NCBI GenBank assembly: GCA_035578155.1
Contig: JAPWDM010000008.1
Coordinates: 31,777,780-31,841,779, forward strand
DNA length: 64,000 nucleotides
Direction: 5' to 3'
Source of the DNA: Brachynemurus nebulosus
Taxonomy: Eukaryota; Arthropoda; Insecta; Neuroptera; Myrmeleontidae
Position numbers and translations under genes: made by a program. The notes under the pieces are model-generated. The model was not told the DNA's origin and searched no databases. It was given only the letters and a program-made list of their open reading frames with translations. Below, in pieces: positions 1 to 11,220 of the stretch. Numbering within the stretch: the stretch's first letter is position 1; the number at the start of each line of letters is the position of its first letter.

Positions 1-904
1 AAGAAACTGCAAAAATAAAAATAAATATTTACTTTCGTTACGGGTTATTATGGCCAGAATTGTCTGTTTTCAATTTCCTAATGAAATTATATCCGTTTTA
101 ATGTCTACTACCATGTGTTCCAACACTATCAACGATCAATTTTTAATATTTTTCTTAAATATTCAACAAATCTTGCCAAAAAATTGGCCTTTTTAGTCTC
201 CATATAACAATTTTGTGGGTCGTTTTTGGATAGTTGTAAAAAAACTAGATTACAATTAATCGTGTTGGAACATATTTTAGAAAAATACTTTTGGTACACG
301 CGGTACCATGTTTATATTTACAAATACTTATTGAAATTAAAAAGATTCCTCTGTTTAGTAGTCTCTATACCTACATATAATATACTTTTTTCTACGTACA
401 AAGTAGTAGGTATACATTTTAAAATTAAATCCAATATAAAATTAAGGAGATTCAACACCAGGCTTGCACCAACACCATTGGCGGAGTGGCCCCATAGTGC
501 ACCCGAGAGGGAAGTAGGATATTTTATATTCATTAAATTTTATAACGTCTTCCTTTTATTTTAATTAAATTATGTTTACAAAAATAATATAAATTCCTTT
601 TGAGTTTGCATCTTGGGCATTTTTTCCGATGCTGTTTAGTGTTTACTATTGTGTTTTGTACGGATACAAACATTTTTGTTGCTCACTGTTTGCTCTTTTG
701 GTGGTGTTGAGATGGTTTGTTAAGAATTAAAATTAGTTCATTAAGATTTTATATACTCTTTTTTTTAAAAAAATAAAATATAAACGTGGTTGAGCTTATG
801 TTTTTATTTATTGCTAAATGGTAAGTATTTAATTTAATTAAAATTGTTTTTTATTTAAATCGTGTATGACTCTAACGTAAAAATCATTATAAGCGAGTGA
901 ATGT
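1..904. other. AT-rich stretch, no gene seen
   Basis: Open frames here (for example 226-564) have no recognisable domain and random-looking composition. A short GC-richer piece at about 450-515 contains a tRNA box A-like string but no box B. Confidence 0.5.
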
Positions 905-1016
905 AAGATACCCCTGTCGTAGCATCTGCATAACAGAGTGAATTTCCAAAAATTGTACACTGACGAATCTCATAAACCACCTGTAGGTATTCATCTAAAA
1001 TAGTTTATCTCTCTAA

Positions 1017-1441
1017 GGCTGGTCGTCCATTGAATGCGGAAATATGCTATATTTAATTCGGACGAATACGCATGAAACCGGACGGATGATCCAAACAGCT
1101 GTGAAGCTATACATCCTCGTCCATTGAAAGCGTCTCGTTCGTCCGTTTCCGTGCGTATAATTGCGACGTGCAATGTTGTTTGGATTTGTCGCGCGAAGAA
1201 GTCCGTTCCATGAGATTTTCATTTTTATTGCAATGAAATTGAAGGTAACTTACAATTACATCTGTGTACGATTGCATATTACGTGCATCTATAGCTTGAG
1301 AAAAAGAAAATTAGAAAGAAAAATACTGACGAACATTGGGCTAGTGGACGAACAGTATACATATCATTTCGGACGAACGCAAACGTGCGTAGTCGTCTGA
1401 ATCAAATGTCGCAGTTGTTCGCAACGAATGGACGACCAGCC
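1017..1441. mobile_element. TWA-TSD MITE (PIF/Harbinger-like), 425 bp
   Basis: The terminal inverted repeats (TIRs) are GGCTGGTCGTCCATT, and the element is flanked by TAA at 1014-1016 and 1442-1444. The host repeat in other copies reads CTCTGTAACAGTGAAAA with a single TAA, so the empty site is known from paralogs. A 3-bp TWA duplication is the habit of the PIF/Harbinger superfamily. No transposase is encoded. Confidence 0.85.
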
Positions 1442-1541
1442 TAACAGTGAAAAAATTTTCAGTCAGTTAAGTAGTTAATTTTTGGTGCTTTCGGATCCTC
1501 AGGGCCTTGACGAATCTCATATAGTACTTATAGTATATATC

Positions 1542-1832
1542 CAGGGCCGAAATTTGTCGCCAAAAAATAGAACTGGTGAGCGAACAAAAAAAAAAAAACG
1601 TCGTCTAACGCCCCCTTCTTGGTCCAACACTTTTCGCTACAAGCAAAAAATGTCTCTCTTACTTTCTATGGGCCCCCTCAATTTTTCCCAAAACATAATA
1701 ACAATTGCCGCCCAGAATTAAAAAAAACCTTTTCTCATTTTCGTCGGGCCCCTAATGACGCCTCCGGACCTCCCTTGTAAACTCAGACCGCCGGGCAGTT
1801 GCTCCACCTGCCCTACCTTTTCGCCGGCCCTG
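1542..1832. mobile_element. hAT-like MITE, 291 bp
   Basis: The ends are CAGGGCCG in inverted orientation. The flanking octamers TATATATC (1534-1541) and GATGTATC (1833-1840) agree at 6 of 8 positions, as expected for an old 8-bp hAT duplication. It lies in the same host repeat as the 1017 element. The interior is non-coding. Confidence 0.65.
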
Positions 1833-2269
1833 GATGTATCAATTTTAAAAAAAGTAACTTTCTAACGGTGATAAAATTTTCACAATCGGTTGGGTAGTTT
1901 ATTTTTGGCGATTTTGAGACGCCAAGACTCTGGCGAACCTCATATAACGTAACCTATATCCACGAAAAATAGTTTAGCTCTTTAACAATGAACAAATTCT
2001 CAAAATCGGCGATGACGCATTCTTGAAAAATTAGTTAATTTTCATTTTAAAAAATGAAACAGATATACCTAAACATTGTTATTGTAATGACAAAAACGAT
2101 AAATAGCATTTATCGTCAAGAAAATTTCTTAAATTTTCTCAAATGTTTAGTGCGCCTAGAACAATGTTTTAAAAGCTTATATCTTTCATAATTTTTTACG
2201 TTCTATTTGACAGTATAAAAATAAATTAAAAAATTTTTGAAATCTTGCCAATTTTTACAAAAAAATTAT

Positions 2270-2425
2270 TAAAAATAGCGAAAAATGGCCAAAATTGGCT
2301 TCTAAAGATCGGACGTATCTGGTTGACGAACTCATCCAAGATTTTGGGATTTTTAACCTTCTAACCAAATTTCGTAAAAATTGGGTGCTTCGTTCAAGAG
2401 TTATCACGCAGACTCATTATTCCGT
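2270..2425 (+). repeat. Dispersed repeat with CATCCGACGTGTCTGG-type core
   Basis: The words TGGTTGACGAACTCATCCAAG, ACCAAATTTCGTAA and TTCAAGAGTTATCACG recur, more intact, at about 45770-45880 and 50155-50285. Here the repeat ends just before the hAT element at 2466. Confidence 0.6.
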
Positions 2426-2465
2426 TTACTGTTATTATTATTATTTCTCCATAGTTGATTATACC

Positions 2466-3151
2466 CAGTGGCGTAGCAAGCGGGTGGCAGGGATGGCCCC
2501 TGTCAGGGGCGCCGTAGCAGAAGGAGCCGCTGCGACGGTTTCACTTAATCGTCAAGGCATAGGTATCACTTGATTTTGATAATAAGAACATTGAAAAAAT
2601 TACTCAAAAGCATCGACTGAGATAAAATAACAATTAAGATATATATAGCTACATTGGCTAGTCTTAAGATTTCTAGCATTCCTATAAGCCTGGAAAACAA
2701 AGGAACTAGGCGTTGTTATCGCGTAATTCCAGGAAGTTCGAAGAAATCATACCCAGAAGCCCAGAAGTCCAGATGGCTATGGTTTGAGCAAAAGAGGAGA
2801 GGAGACATACACGGAGAGAAAATTCCTATAAAAATTACTGTGCTCATACTACAATCGACGTATAACAGGCGAACATATCCAATTTTTGTTCGGTAAAATT
2901 ATAAAAATTATAGTTATATTATTGTAATTTTTTTAATTTTACCGTACAAAAATTGGATATGTTCGCCTGTTACACGTCGAGTGTAGTATGAGCACAGTAA
3001 TTTTTATAGGAATTTTCTCTCCGTGTATGTATGATGTAATTGTAGATTGGAGGCGGATTTTTAAGTTACTGCTCCCACCTCTTTTTATCAAAGAGGGGGC
3101 GCCACTTTCAGGTTTGACCAGGAGCCGCCAGTCATCTCAGCTACGCCACTG
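2466..3151. mobile_element. hAT-like element with CAGTGGCGTAGC ends, 686 bp
   Basis: Both ends read CAGTGGCGTAGC inward. The flanking octamers ATTATACC (2458-2465) and AACATACC (3152-3159) match at 6 of 8. About 216 bp of its length is a second, nested foldback element (2810-3025). No open frame of interest remains. Confidence 0.75.
2810..3025. mobile_element. Nested foldback MITE with TA duplication, 216 bp
   Basis: This is an almost full palindrome. The left arm begins CACGGAGAGAAAATTCC and the right arm is its reverse complement, with a loop of about 40 bp near 2915. It is bounded by TA at 2808-2809 and 3026-3027. TA duplication suggests Tc1/mariner-type mobilisation. It is inserted in the 2466 hAT element, so it is younger than that element. 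Confidence 0.75.
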
Positions 3152-3835
3152 AACATACCGATGTAAAATAAGAACAGAATTGAACAAACAACTAGACTGC
3201 ATAGGCGTAATGAAGAAACATCTTATATAAATAAATCAACTAATCATTGAATTGTAAAACAAATAACAAATGTAATATAGAAATGTTTTCAATTCATTCT
3301 TGATCAGTTAAATGTTACATGCTGCTGCACTGAAGCAATAATGGTTATTTAATACTTCGTTCACACCGTACTGATTAGTAATCAATTGTTAGTAGTTACT
3401 AGTAAGTATAGTAAGTTGAACGCATTACTATAAAATATATTGTCATAATGTAGGAGCCCAACGGTATAAAAATAAATAACCTTCAGGAACCAATTTTTTA
3501 TCCAGATATAAGTAAATATATACGACAAAATGACACTACTGTTCACTTTCGGGGGTATCCTTGCAACGTAGATGAAAAAAGGTTCAACTCCATCTATGTA
3601 GCAGAGAAGCTACTAATTATTTCTGGATAGTTTTCGTATTTTCCGCTAGATTGAAACACCTACTATAACATTAATGAGAATGAATATTCTATCCATTATT
3701 TATTTACTTATTTTTTTTTTTTAGATTTATTATTTGCAAAATATGTTGCTTTCTTTGATAAAAAGACATCTTAATGAAAATAAGTATTGTCTCTTTACAT
3801 GCAGAAATTAGTCCTTTAAATTAGAATATCTAAAT

Positions 3836-4629
3836 TAGAGATGGGAATCGAGCCGAGAGTTTTAAGGGTCCTGTTGGATCTCGGTGGGGTATAATTTTCT
3901 TAAGCTAATGTTCCACCTAACATCTAGATTTGATAAAATTATAATTTTGCGGGGGGGGGGGGGTACCTAAATTTTAGTCTAATCGTAGGTATAACATACT
4001 TAAAATCTACTTGTTATAAAATTATAATTTTAGTAGTAGAAATTTTTCTACTTTCTCAGTTGAAATTAACCCCAACCTAAAAATCAAAATGGCGAAAACT
4101 AAAAAATTTCAGATACAAAAGTGACAGATGTAGCAAATGTATATTAAAATCTATTTTTAATGAACATTATTGATGGAAAAATTTACTACATAACATTATT
4201 GATGAAAAAATAAATTCTGACTTGAAATTTAGTAACATGTTAAATTGTACGATGACCATGAATGTTTTTTAAAAACTACCTTTTTATTTTTTTTAAGTAA
4301 ATGTATGCAAGCAATAAGTTTTCTTCCGGTAAAGTGACATTTGGCTCTTATAATTTAGTAGTCGTTTTTTCGATCGGTTATAGTTGGCATAATCGGCTTA
4401 TAAAATCTAGACGTTAGGTGAAACACCTCATAAAAAATAATTTTACCATAAAATTATAATTTTAGCGTAGAATTATAATTTTATAAAATCTAGATGTTAG
4501 GTGGAACACTAGCTTTAAAACGGGCGGGATTGGAGATATTTTTACGCGAATGGGAATGAACGGAAGTGTTAAGCAAAGTCGAGAGCGGACGAGAACTTGT
4601 TAAGAAAATCACTCCCGTTTCCATCTCTA
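3836..4629. mobile_element. hAT-like element, TAGAGATGGGAA ends, 794 bp
   Basis: The inverted ends are TAGAGATGG(G/A)AA. A perfect 8-bp duplication ATCTAAAT lies at 3828-3835 and 4630-4637. The interior is short GAG/CGAG-rich DNA plus a 612-bp nested element. No transposase sequence was recognised. Confidence 0.85.
3903..4514. mobile_element. Innermost TTA-flanked foldback element, 612 bp
   Basis: The TIR is AGCTARTGTTCCACCTAACA, continuing through TCTAGATTT and AAAATTATAATTTT on both sides. TTA is duplicated at 3900-3902 and 4515-4517. The TWA duplication and the AGC..GTTC ends resemble the outer 3352 element, so both may come from related transposases. A 12-bp poly-G run lies at about 3951-3962. 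Confidence 0.8.
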
Positions 4630-5485
4630 ATCTAAATAGTGATTATCTTCATATTTATCAGTTTATCATTCATTATGATTTTGAATGATAATAAAGTGGT
4701 TTTTTTTGTAGGTTAGGTAGATGATTCAAAAGTGACTTAAACCAGCTCAAAAATCGTTTCAGAAAAAGACAAATGAGCCCTGTCCTTTGGTACCTACTAA
4801 AAGGTATTCTACTGTCTCTGAATGGGTTTTCATTTTTAACAAATAATTTGCTAATTTAAAGTAAATTTGGTACCACTTTTTTAAAAATTAACTACAAATT
4901 TTTAATGATATAAAAAATATAACATGTATGAGCTTACAACATTTTTCAAAAATTACGGGACTTTTTTGAAAAAAACTTCTGAAAGTGGAACAAAGTCATC
5001 CTATTTTATGGTAGTTACAAGCTCACAATTTTAATATTATGTTTGTACTATATGAATACAAAATAATTTCCTGAATATTGTTTATCTTGATATTATTTGT
5101 ATGATTTTCAAACTTTAATATTATAATTTTTCTGCACCCAAAAAGAAAGCTTCATCATTTATCTCGATCACTTGAAGTATCTACCACCGTCATTGTATTT
5201 TTCTGTTCTGTAAACTACTTACTACTTACCACCAAACGATCCGGTGTGAACAAGCTATTAGTCAAGTTGTAGAAACTATAATTTCCTAACTAAACATACA
5301 AACAATCGTATAAAGTGTGAAATGAAACAGCGTTGAAAAGATCTCAAGTGGAAAAAAGATAAAATTATATAGCGAATAGGAAAGAAGAGATAAAAAGTAT
5401 ATTGTATCCTTTACGTAAACATAATTCATAGATTTTAATTGTATAAACGTAAAACATCGATATTTTTTATAGTAAATTATTTTAA

Positions 5486-5810
5486 CACGTTGACGGTTAT
5501 GGGCAATTATGACGAAACGCCCAATTAATACAGTATCTTGACAACTATTTGATACATCAAATCGTAAACAAATGTAGCTCGTTCTCGGTCTAGGCACCAC
5601 AGGTAACAGTGTGCTGTACAATAGGTATGTAATATACTGTAGAGTACAGCGCACTACTGCGGTCCTATGGTGTCTAAACCGAGAGCGAGATATGTTTGTT
5701 TATGTATCTTATTGGTGCATACTTTATCTTGATGCATTATCCGCACAATGTTATGCCGCAGTTAGTCAGATTTCATTTGACGCCGTACGGCGTTTGTGAC
5801 CGTCAACGTG
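5486..5810. mobile_element. Hairpin MITE, CACGTTGACGGT ends, TTAA on one side
   Basis: The ends are CACGTTGACGGT in inverted orientation. TTAA (5482-5485) precedes the left end, but the right flank reads GAGA, so the duplication is not intact. Inside is a second inverted repeat of about 55 bp per arm (AGCTCGTTCTCGGT near 5576 against ACCGAGAGCGAGAT near 5678). A piggyBac-type origin is plausible but unproven. Confidence 0.6.
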
Positions 5811-6339
5811 GAGATTCACTTCAGTTTTGCATTAATGTTGTTGTTATGTAAGCAATTTACTCGTTAGTATAGTTTAATGTAAACAGGCACTGAAGCAGAA
5901 GTGGAGTAAGTTTAAAAACGATCTTGTAAACAGAAAGTTTTAAAGGTTGAAATATTACAATACAGTTTCGTATTTCCAAATCACCAATCTCTAAACCTAT
6001 TTCGTTCCATTAGCGAGATTAGACAAAACCAGAAAAAAATTCATTTGGTTCAAAGTTATAAAAAAATTCCTGTACAGACAGAGAAATGCAATGGACGATT
6101 TTAATTTATACTACAGCAATCCCCCGAAGAACACGATTAATTGGTTCCGTATTCTTTGAAACTGTGTTGTTCGAGACCACAAAAGATAGGCACTTTCTAT
6201 TACAAGTGTGAAAATAAAAAAATATAAAAAAATTTCAAAGAAATAACGCAACGAAATTTAAATTACATACTTACATACACGTTTGTTTGTAATGCGTATT
6301 TATTTCGATTAAAATAGAATGGAATTGAGCATTCGTTAG
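5811..6339. other. AT-rich stretch, no gene seen
   Basis: No domain, RNA gene or transposon end was recognised. A short string with GAAACTGTGTTGTTCGAGACC (split over 6158-6180) is loosely repeated near 7755-7800. Confidence 0.4.
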
Positions 6340-6795
6340 CTCTGAAGTCGGTCTATCATAAAAATTTATTGAAAACTTAGATCGTAAATATTTCGTAAAC
6401 GGTACATCGTAGCTCAAAAATAACGAAATTATTGAAGGCTTAAGCGAAGCAATTTGTGGGTATTGCAAACATGTTGCGACTGTTAAAACCTACTTTTCCT
6501 TATCGAAAATTGTCGATAACGAACTACTTATCATAAATTGGTTATAATTGTTTAATTTAGACTGTATTAGTCCCTTTGATTTGGGTCACCAATAGAATAT
6601 TTTTGAAAAAATTAGTTTTCGATACGTTTCGTAAATATAAACTTTTGATTGTAAATATCTGGTAAACGGTGCGTCGTAACGAAAAAATAACGAAATTTTT
6701 GAAGGCTTAAGCGATGCAAGTTGTGGGTATTCCGAGTATATTGGGACTGTTAAAATTGACTTTTCGTTATCGAAAATTATCAATGTCAAAAATAA
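6340..6795. repeat. Diverged direct duplication, two copies about 270 bp apart
   Basis: Copy 1 (about 6340-6520) and copy 2 (about 6615-6790) share GAAGGCTTAAGCGA, TTGTGGGTATT, GGGACTGTTAAAA-like and TATCGAAAATT words in the same order. Open frames over them are a by-product. Confidence 0.65.
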
Positions 6796-6999
6796 CGACA
6801 TTTTCAAAATTTAAATATGCAAGTTTCTACACATTCGTTATCATTACTATTATAAAATCCTAAAAAAATTTAGTAGTTTTTATTTCCAGAATTTTTCTTT
6901 TATAATGACAGATTCAATTTACACGATTTTTATTCGTGTAAACCAAATCCACATGGAACTGGTATATTCGCGTACATTGAGGACGGAAGTAACTTTATA

Positions 7000-7715
7000 T
7001 GAAATATATAATATACTAGCCGTACCCGTGACGTTGTTCACGCGAAACGTTGAGTAGTTTCTTTTTTCAATTTGTAGTTTCTTGCAATACAAAATGCATT
7101 GAATTGTCTCCAAATTGACAACTGTGTATTTATTGTATTTTTCGGTACACAATTAGCAACATTTTCTTTGATTTCAGATTCAGAAAAATTTTAATACAAT
7201 ATTCAATTTATTTACATTTTGTTACTACAGTTATGAAATTATGAAATATGTAAATTTACGTAATGTGCGTACATGCTCAAAATGGTTTTTCCATTTTCCC
7301 ATGGGAATGAGACATTTTTTCGAAGTGAAAAGATGTTGATCCCGATAAAAATTTAACATCACACCAAATTTCATTAAAATTCGTCCAGTAGTTTTACGTA
7401 ATGTGTGTACAATGTACATGCTCTCAAAATAGTTTTTCCATTTTCCCGTGGGAATGAGACATTTTCCCGGAATAAAAGTACTTAGTTGTTGACCCAGGTA
7501 ATAAGTTATCATCACACCAAATTTCATTAAAATCCGTCCAGTAGTTTTTGCGTGATGCGTGAACAAACGGACAGACAGACAGACAGACAGACAAAAATTT
7601 TAAAAATCGCTGTTTTGATATCTACATCCATAACTATTTACAGTACTAGTACAATTTTCAAAAAACTACATGTACAGAAATGGGCTCGTTACAGTTTTAT
7701 TATATATATAGATGT
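7000..7715 (+). repeat. Widespread-type insect dispersed repeat with internal duplication
   Basis: It begins near ACTAGCCGTACCCG (7015) and ends with TATATATAGATG (about 7714). Inside, a segment of about 140-155 bp is present twice (7259-7395 and 7396-7551), each ending ACCAAATTTCATTAAAAT, then CGTCCAGTAGTTTT. The GTCCAGTAGTTTTTGCGTGA followed by a GACA run is a style common in insect non-coding repeats. I cannot assign the element class. Confidence 0.6.
7567..7592 (+). repeat. (GACA)n microsatellite
   Basis: Six GACA units lie inside the dispersed repeat above. Confidence 0.9.
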
Positions 7716-9299
7716 ATTTTATTCTTTTTCAGAAGAATTACTTAAAAATCGTGTTGTTTGAAACTGTGTAATTCGGGGGAAAAGTATTCGTGTTCTTCGA
7801 GACCCGTGTTCTTCGAGTACCGTGTTCTGTATGCGGTTAAGTGTCATGGCAGACGCGCTGGTAAATATGTATATTGAAAGAAGCAAATAATTTAAAGTGC
7901 AGGAAAATTCATGATCATCAGAGGATCACAACAGGTTTAGTGTGAAAAATTACAATCTGATACCAATTGCTATCAAAGGGGTTTTAAAACAGCTCGAAAA
8001 TTCAAATTCACCTAAAATATACGTAAAATCAAAGATCAAAAAGTTAATTATATTGAAATAGTTCCCAGACGGTCGATTTCCATTTATTTGGAAGCAACAT
8101 GGTAAATTTTTTTAATAAAAAAGTAAATTAAAAGTAAAAAACCGTTATTGGCCAGAACCAACTGACTGTTTAAGTTATCTTATAATGTAGCTTGTAAATA
8201 TGTTGAACTTACAAGTAATGTATGTTATGCTTGTTATATAGCACTTTCCTATGATCAGTCAACCATAGTGAAATACAGATGTGTTCTGATATTCAGAACA
8301 GTTAAAGAAATGGTTCGGAAACTCTAATACTGTTTATGTTAACCAAAAACCTTATTTTTGTAAATAACAAAAGATTAACTTCTTATGCGTTTTTCCCTTA
8401 TGCGTTTTACTTACTAATAATTGCAACCTACCGATTCCATGGGAATGTAATAGGGAATATGCATGTTTTTTTATTACCTAAAAGAGGAACTAATAATAAC
8501 TCTAAAAAAAATATTTTAAAAAATATCAGTATTCTTATATAATTTTAAATTTTTTTTTTTTATTGTTATAACCTAACATAGTTTAAACGAAATCGCGCCG
8601 GGTATGACGTATTTTGGCATGACTAGTACTCCAATCCTGACACTAGAATTTTTAATGATAGTAACGATAGTAACAATAATAACCGTAAATTATATAATTA
8701 CGAAGATTATTTATTTATTTTTATATTACAGTTAACCATTTATTTTAGGAATTTTTGAAAGTGAAATTCCTATTTCAAACAGACAAATTAGGATAGGGGG
8801 AATTCATTAGAATCGTGCACTTTGTGCCAAGTTTTGAAATTTGGTATAGTCTTAGGTACGATCTTAAGGTTTTAGGGAACCATCGCAAGCAACTTGTGCG
8901 TGACCGCTGGTGGCCTGGTTGCTATAAATTAAATATGGCCGCTATTGAGTAACACTTTTTATATGTTCTAGGATGCGAAGAATCCATTTCTTAGGTCTAA
9001 TTTGTTTTAGAGTGAATTCAAGGTCATTAAGTATTTTGATATGACAGATTAGACCATACAAAGCAAGGTAAAAAAAATTTCTTTTATTAATTGTATGTAA
9101 TTTATTAATAAAATTACAAAATATAAAGAAACATGAATGGTTGACACAAATGCGATAGCATCTGACATAAATTACGGCTTTGCAACATCTGAATTGTTTT
9201 TTTAAAGGAACCCCGGATTTAAAGATAAAATTTTTCAGTTTTATTTTCAAAATTTCGAAAAACTTTTTACTTTAGTAGGGATTTAAAAATAGATTGCGA
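7716..9299. other. AT-rich stretch, no gene seen
   Basis: Nothing coding or repetitive was recognised. Open frames at 8336-8542 and 8942-9250 are low-complexity and show no domain. Confidence 0.4.
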
Positions 9300-9307
9300 T
9301 TATCAAA

Positions 9308-9751
9308 TAATGATGAGCAAATGCAAGACAAAGACCAAGACTTGGCAGTTTTGGTCTTGGTCTTGTTCTTGCATTAAGAATCTTGGTCTTGGTCTTGCTA
9401 GAGCAGTTTGAGTCTTGGTCTTGGTCTTGGTCTTGCAAAATGCAGTCTTGGTCTTGGTCTTGGTCCTGGTATTGCTAAATAATCTCGCACTTTCTTGCAT
9501 TTTTTTATTAGCGAATTTTTTCCTTCTAAAATCAGAATTTTCTCTGTTTACGGTATTAATTATACTTTCAAACTATTTAAATAGTTTAGCAAGAGTCTTG
9601 CTTTTTTCTTGCTTTTGTCTTGGTATTGCTCACTTGAGTCTTGGTATTGGTCTTGCAGCCATACTTATAGTCTTAGTCTTGGTCTAGGTCTTGCAAAAAA
9701 TGCTAGACCAAGGCAAGACTGCGAGACCAAGACTAATTTTGCTCATCACTA
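9308..9751. mobile_element. hAT MITE with TCTTGG-word interior, copy 1 (444 bp)
   Basis: The TIR is TARTGATGAGCAAA, with a perfect 8-bp duplication TTATCAAA at 9300-9307 and 9752-9759. The interior is dominated by the hexamer TCTTGG and its complement CCAAGA (about 9335-9470 and 9590-9735), around an AT-rich centre. It shares its ends, word and centre with the 59000-59672 copy but lacks about 230 bp of that centre. Reading frames across it (VLVLVL or KTKTKT) are artefacts. Confidence 0.93.
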
Positions 9752-9840
9752 TTATCAAACAATTTAAGATACACTCAGCGTGCTGACAACTAACAATGGT
9801 AACAACTGGCGATAGAACCTCAGTCAATATCAGTGGCTAC

Positions 9841-9872
9841 ATAAATACGCTCGCACACTGCGTTCAGTTTCA
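9841..9872 (+). promoter_or_regulatory. Candidate core promoter (TATA-like plus initiator)
   Basis: ATAAATAC at 9841-9848 is followed about 25 bp on by TTCAGTTT at 9863-9870, close to the arthropod initiator TCAGT. The leader-like sequence after it runs to an ATG at 9987 that opens only 27 codons (stop near 10068), so no convincing product is attached. It could be a chance match. Confidence 0.3.
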
Positions 9873-10930
9873 GAGAGTTAGTTTTCGAACAAATTTTTTC
9901 AATCAATTCATCTTTAACATTTAGTTAACATTAATAAAACTGAAATAATTTTTTTTTAAATTGAAAATCAAACAAAAGGATTAAAAATGCACAAAGAAAT
10001 TCAGTTTAATTATTTTATTATTTTACCCTTTATTGCTTTAGAACATTTCACATATAATTCTACTAAATAAATTACCAAAATTATATTAATTTTTTTTTCA
10101 TTCATTTAAAAAAATATTCAACAGTCTCCAGTAAATCCAATTCCATAATAAACAAAAACTATTTTATATTAGACAAGAGGTAGATATGATGATACATCGT
10201 GCAACTACTGTTTGCCAATTTAACTGAAAGCGGAAAGAGGCAGACACAAAGTACCAACATAGGCACGAAGACGAGAAAACGTAGTTGATGCAATGATAGA
10301 AATACTACCAACCTAACAAACATACATCTACCTAGTACGGTCTATCAGTAGTACCAACCGACCTAGTAGCAATATTGAATGGTTGAACGGATGTTTAGTT
10401 CATCAGAAGACGAAAGTTGTTTCTTTATCAATCTATCAGTTAGATTAATCAACCTGGTACACCACAAAACTCATTTAGTTGTCTTTCTTATTTGATTTCG
10501 TTCTCTCTCTTGCTCTCTTATTGCTTATTATTTTATCTCCGTTTTCCCTGTATTATATAATACTTTATTGTTGATTGTATTCATTTCATTCAAGTTGAAA
10601 CTTTGTGGTAAGTAAAGTTTCTAGCACAAATTTTGATCCTTTGTATTGTGCATTTATATTTTATGTGAAAATAAAGCCATTTGATAATGATATTATGATA
10701 ACACTTATAAATAATAACAATAGTTATAATAATAATATTCTTTAATGTTATAGTTGATAGATAAATTTTATTAATAAAGTTTTGGCACTTAAAATGAAAC
10801 GAGGCCCAAGTTTGGCGCTCTATGATCATGAAAATCCATTTTTTAAATTTTTTAATCATTTGGAATTACTATTCTGGATTTTAGAAATGGACTGTGGTGG
10901 ATCAATTGTAGACGTGAAGTATAAATAATT
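9873..10930. other. AT-rich stretch, no gene seen
   Basis: It holds the possible leader of the promoter candidate and otherwise only AT-rich DNA. A CT-rich patch lies at about 10500-10525. Confidence 0.4.
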
Positions 10931-11220
10931 AAATTTTGATTCTGGAAGTTAATTTCAGGAAGGGGAGAAGGTTGAGAACTGATAAAAGCGGTGTCAAAGA
11001 TAAGCTTATTAGAACGCGAATTCAACTATATATAAATGCACTTTTTAAAACAATTTTCGGAAAAAGCGTGTAAAAAGTTGAATTTTGATTCTGGAGGTTA
11101 ACTCCAGGGAGTGGGTTGGGAGATGGCAAAAATAGTGTCAAAGGTAAGTTTATTGAAACATGAATTTAACAATATGTATATCTTTTTTATGCATTTTTAA
11201 AACATTTTTCGAAAAAAAAG
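10931..11220. repeat. Tandem duplication, unit about 150 bp
   Basis: AATTTTGATTCTGGA starts both copies (10931 and 11081). GTTAA.TTCAGG, GTGTCAAAG.TAAG.TTATT and AATTTTCGGAAAA follow in the same order in both. Divergence is roughly 20 percent by eye. Confidence 0.7.

Larger units (their letters stand above)
905..2035. repeat. Decayed satellite-like repeat (CTGTCGCAGCATCTGCATAA family), interrupted twice
   Basis: It opens with a near copy of the unit also seen at 47681 and 44058 (CCCCTGTCG, AGCATCTGCATAAC, GAATTTCC). Units with the words CTAAAATAGTTTA, CAGTGAAAAAATTTTC and AATCGGT follow. The tract is split by elements at 1017-1441 and 1542-1832. Removing both restores a continuous repeat that matches the 48-kb array. 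Confidence 0.75.
3352..5257. mobile_element. Outer TTA-flanked element with GTTCACACCG ends, 1.9 kb
   Basis: The inverted ends carry GTTCACACCG, with TAGTAGTTACTAGTAAG-like sequence inside them. TTA flanks both sides (3349-3351, 5258-5260). Alignment of the ends needs a one-base gap, so confidence is moderate. It contains the 3836 hAT element, which contains the 3903 element. The ends resemble those of the 23907-25120 element. Confidence 0.6.

Noticed and set aside
450..515. TTGGCGGAGTGG resembling tRNA box A
   Set aside because: No box B at tRNA spacing and no cloverleaf.
226..564. 112-codon plus-strand frame
   Set aside because: No start at its left, random composition, overlapping open frame on the other strand, no domain recognised.
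9303..9687. Frames with KTKTKT and VLVLVL peptides
   Set aside because: Translation of the TCTTGG words of a hAT MITE.
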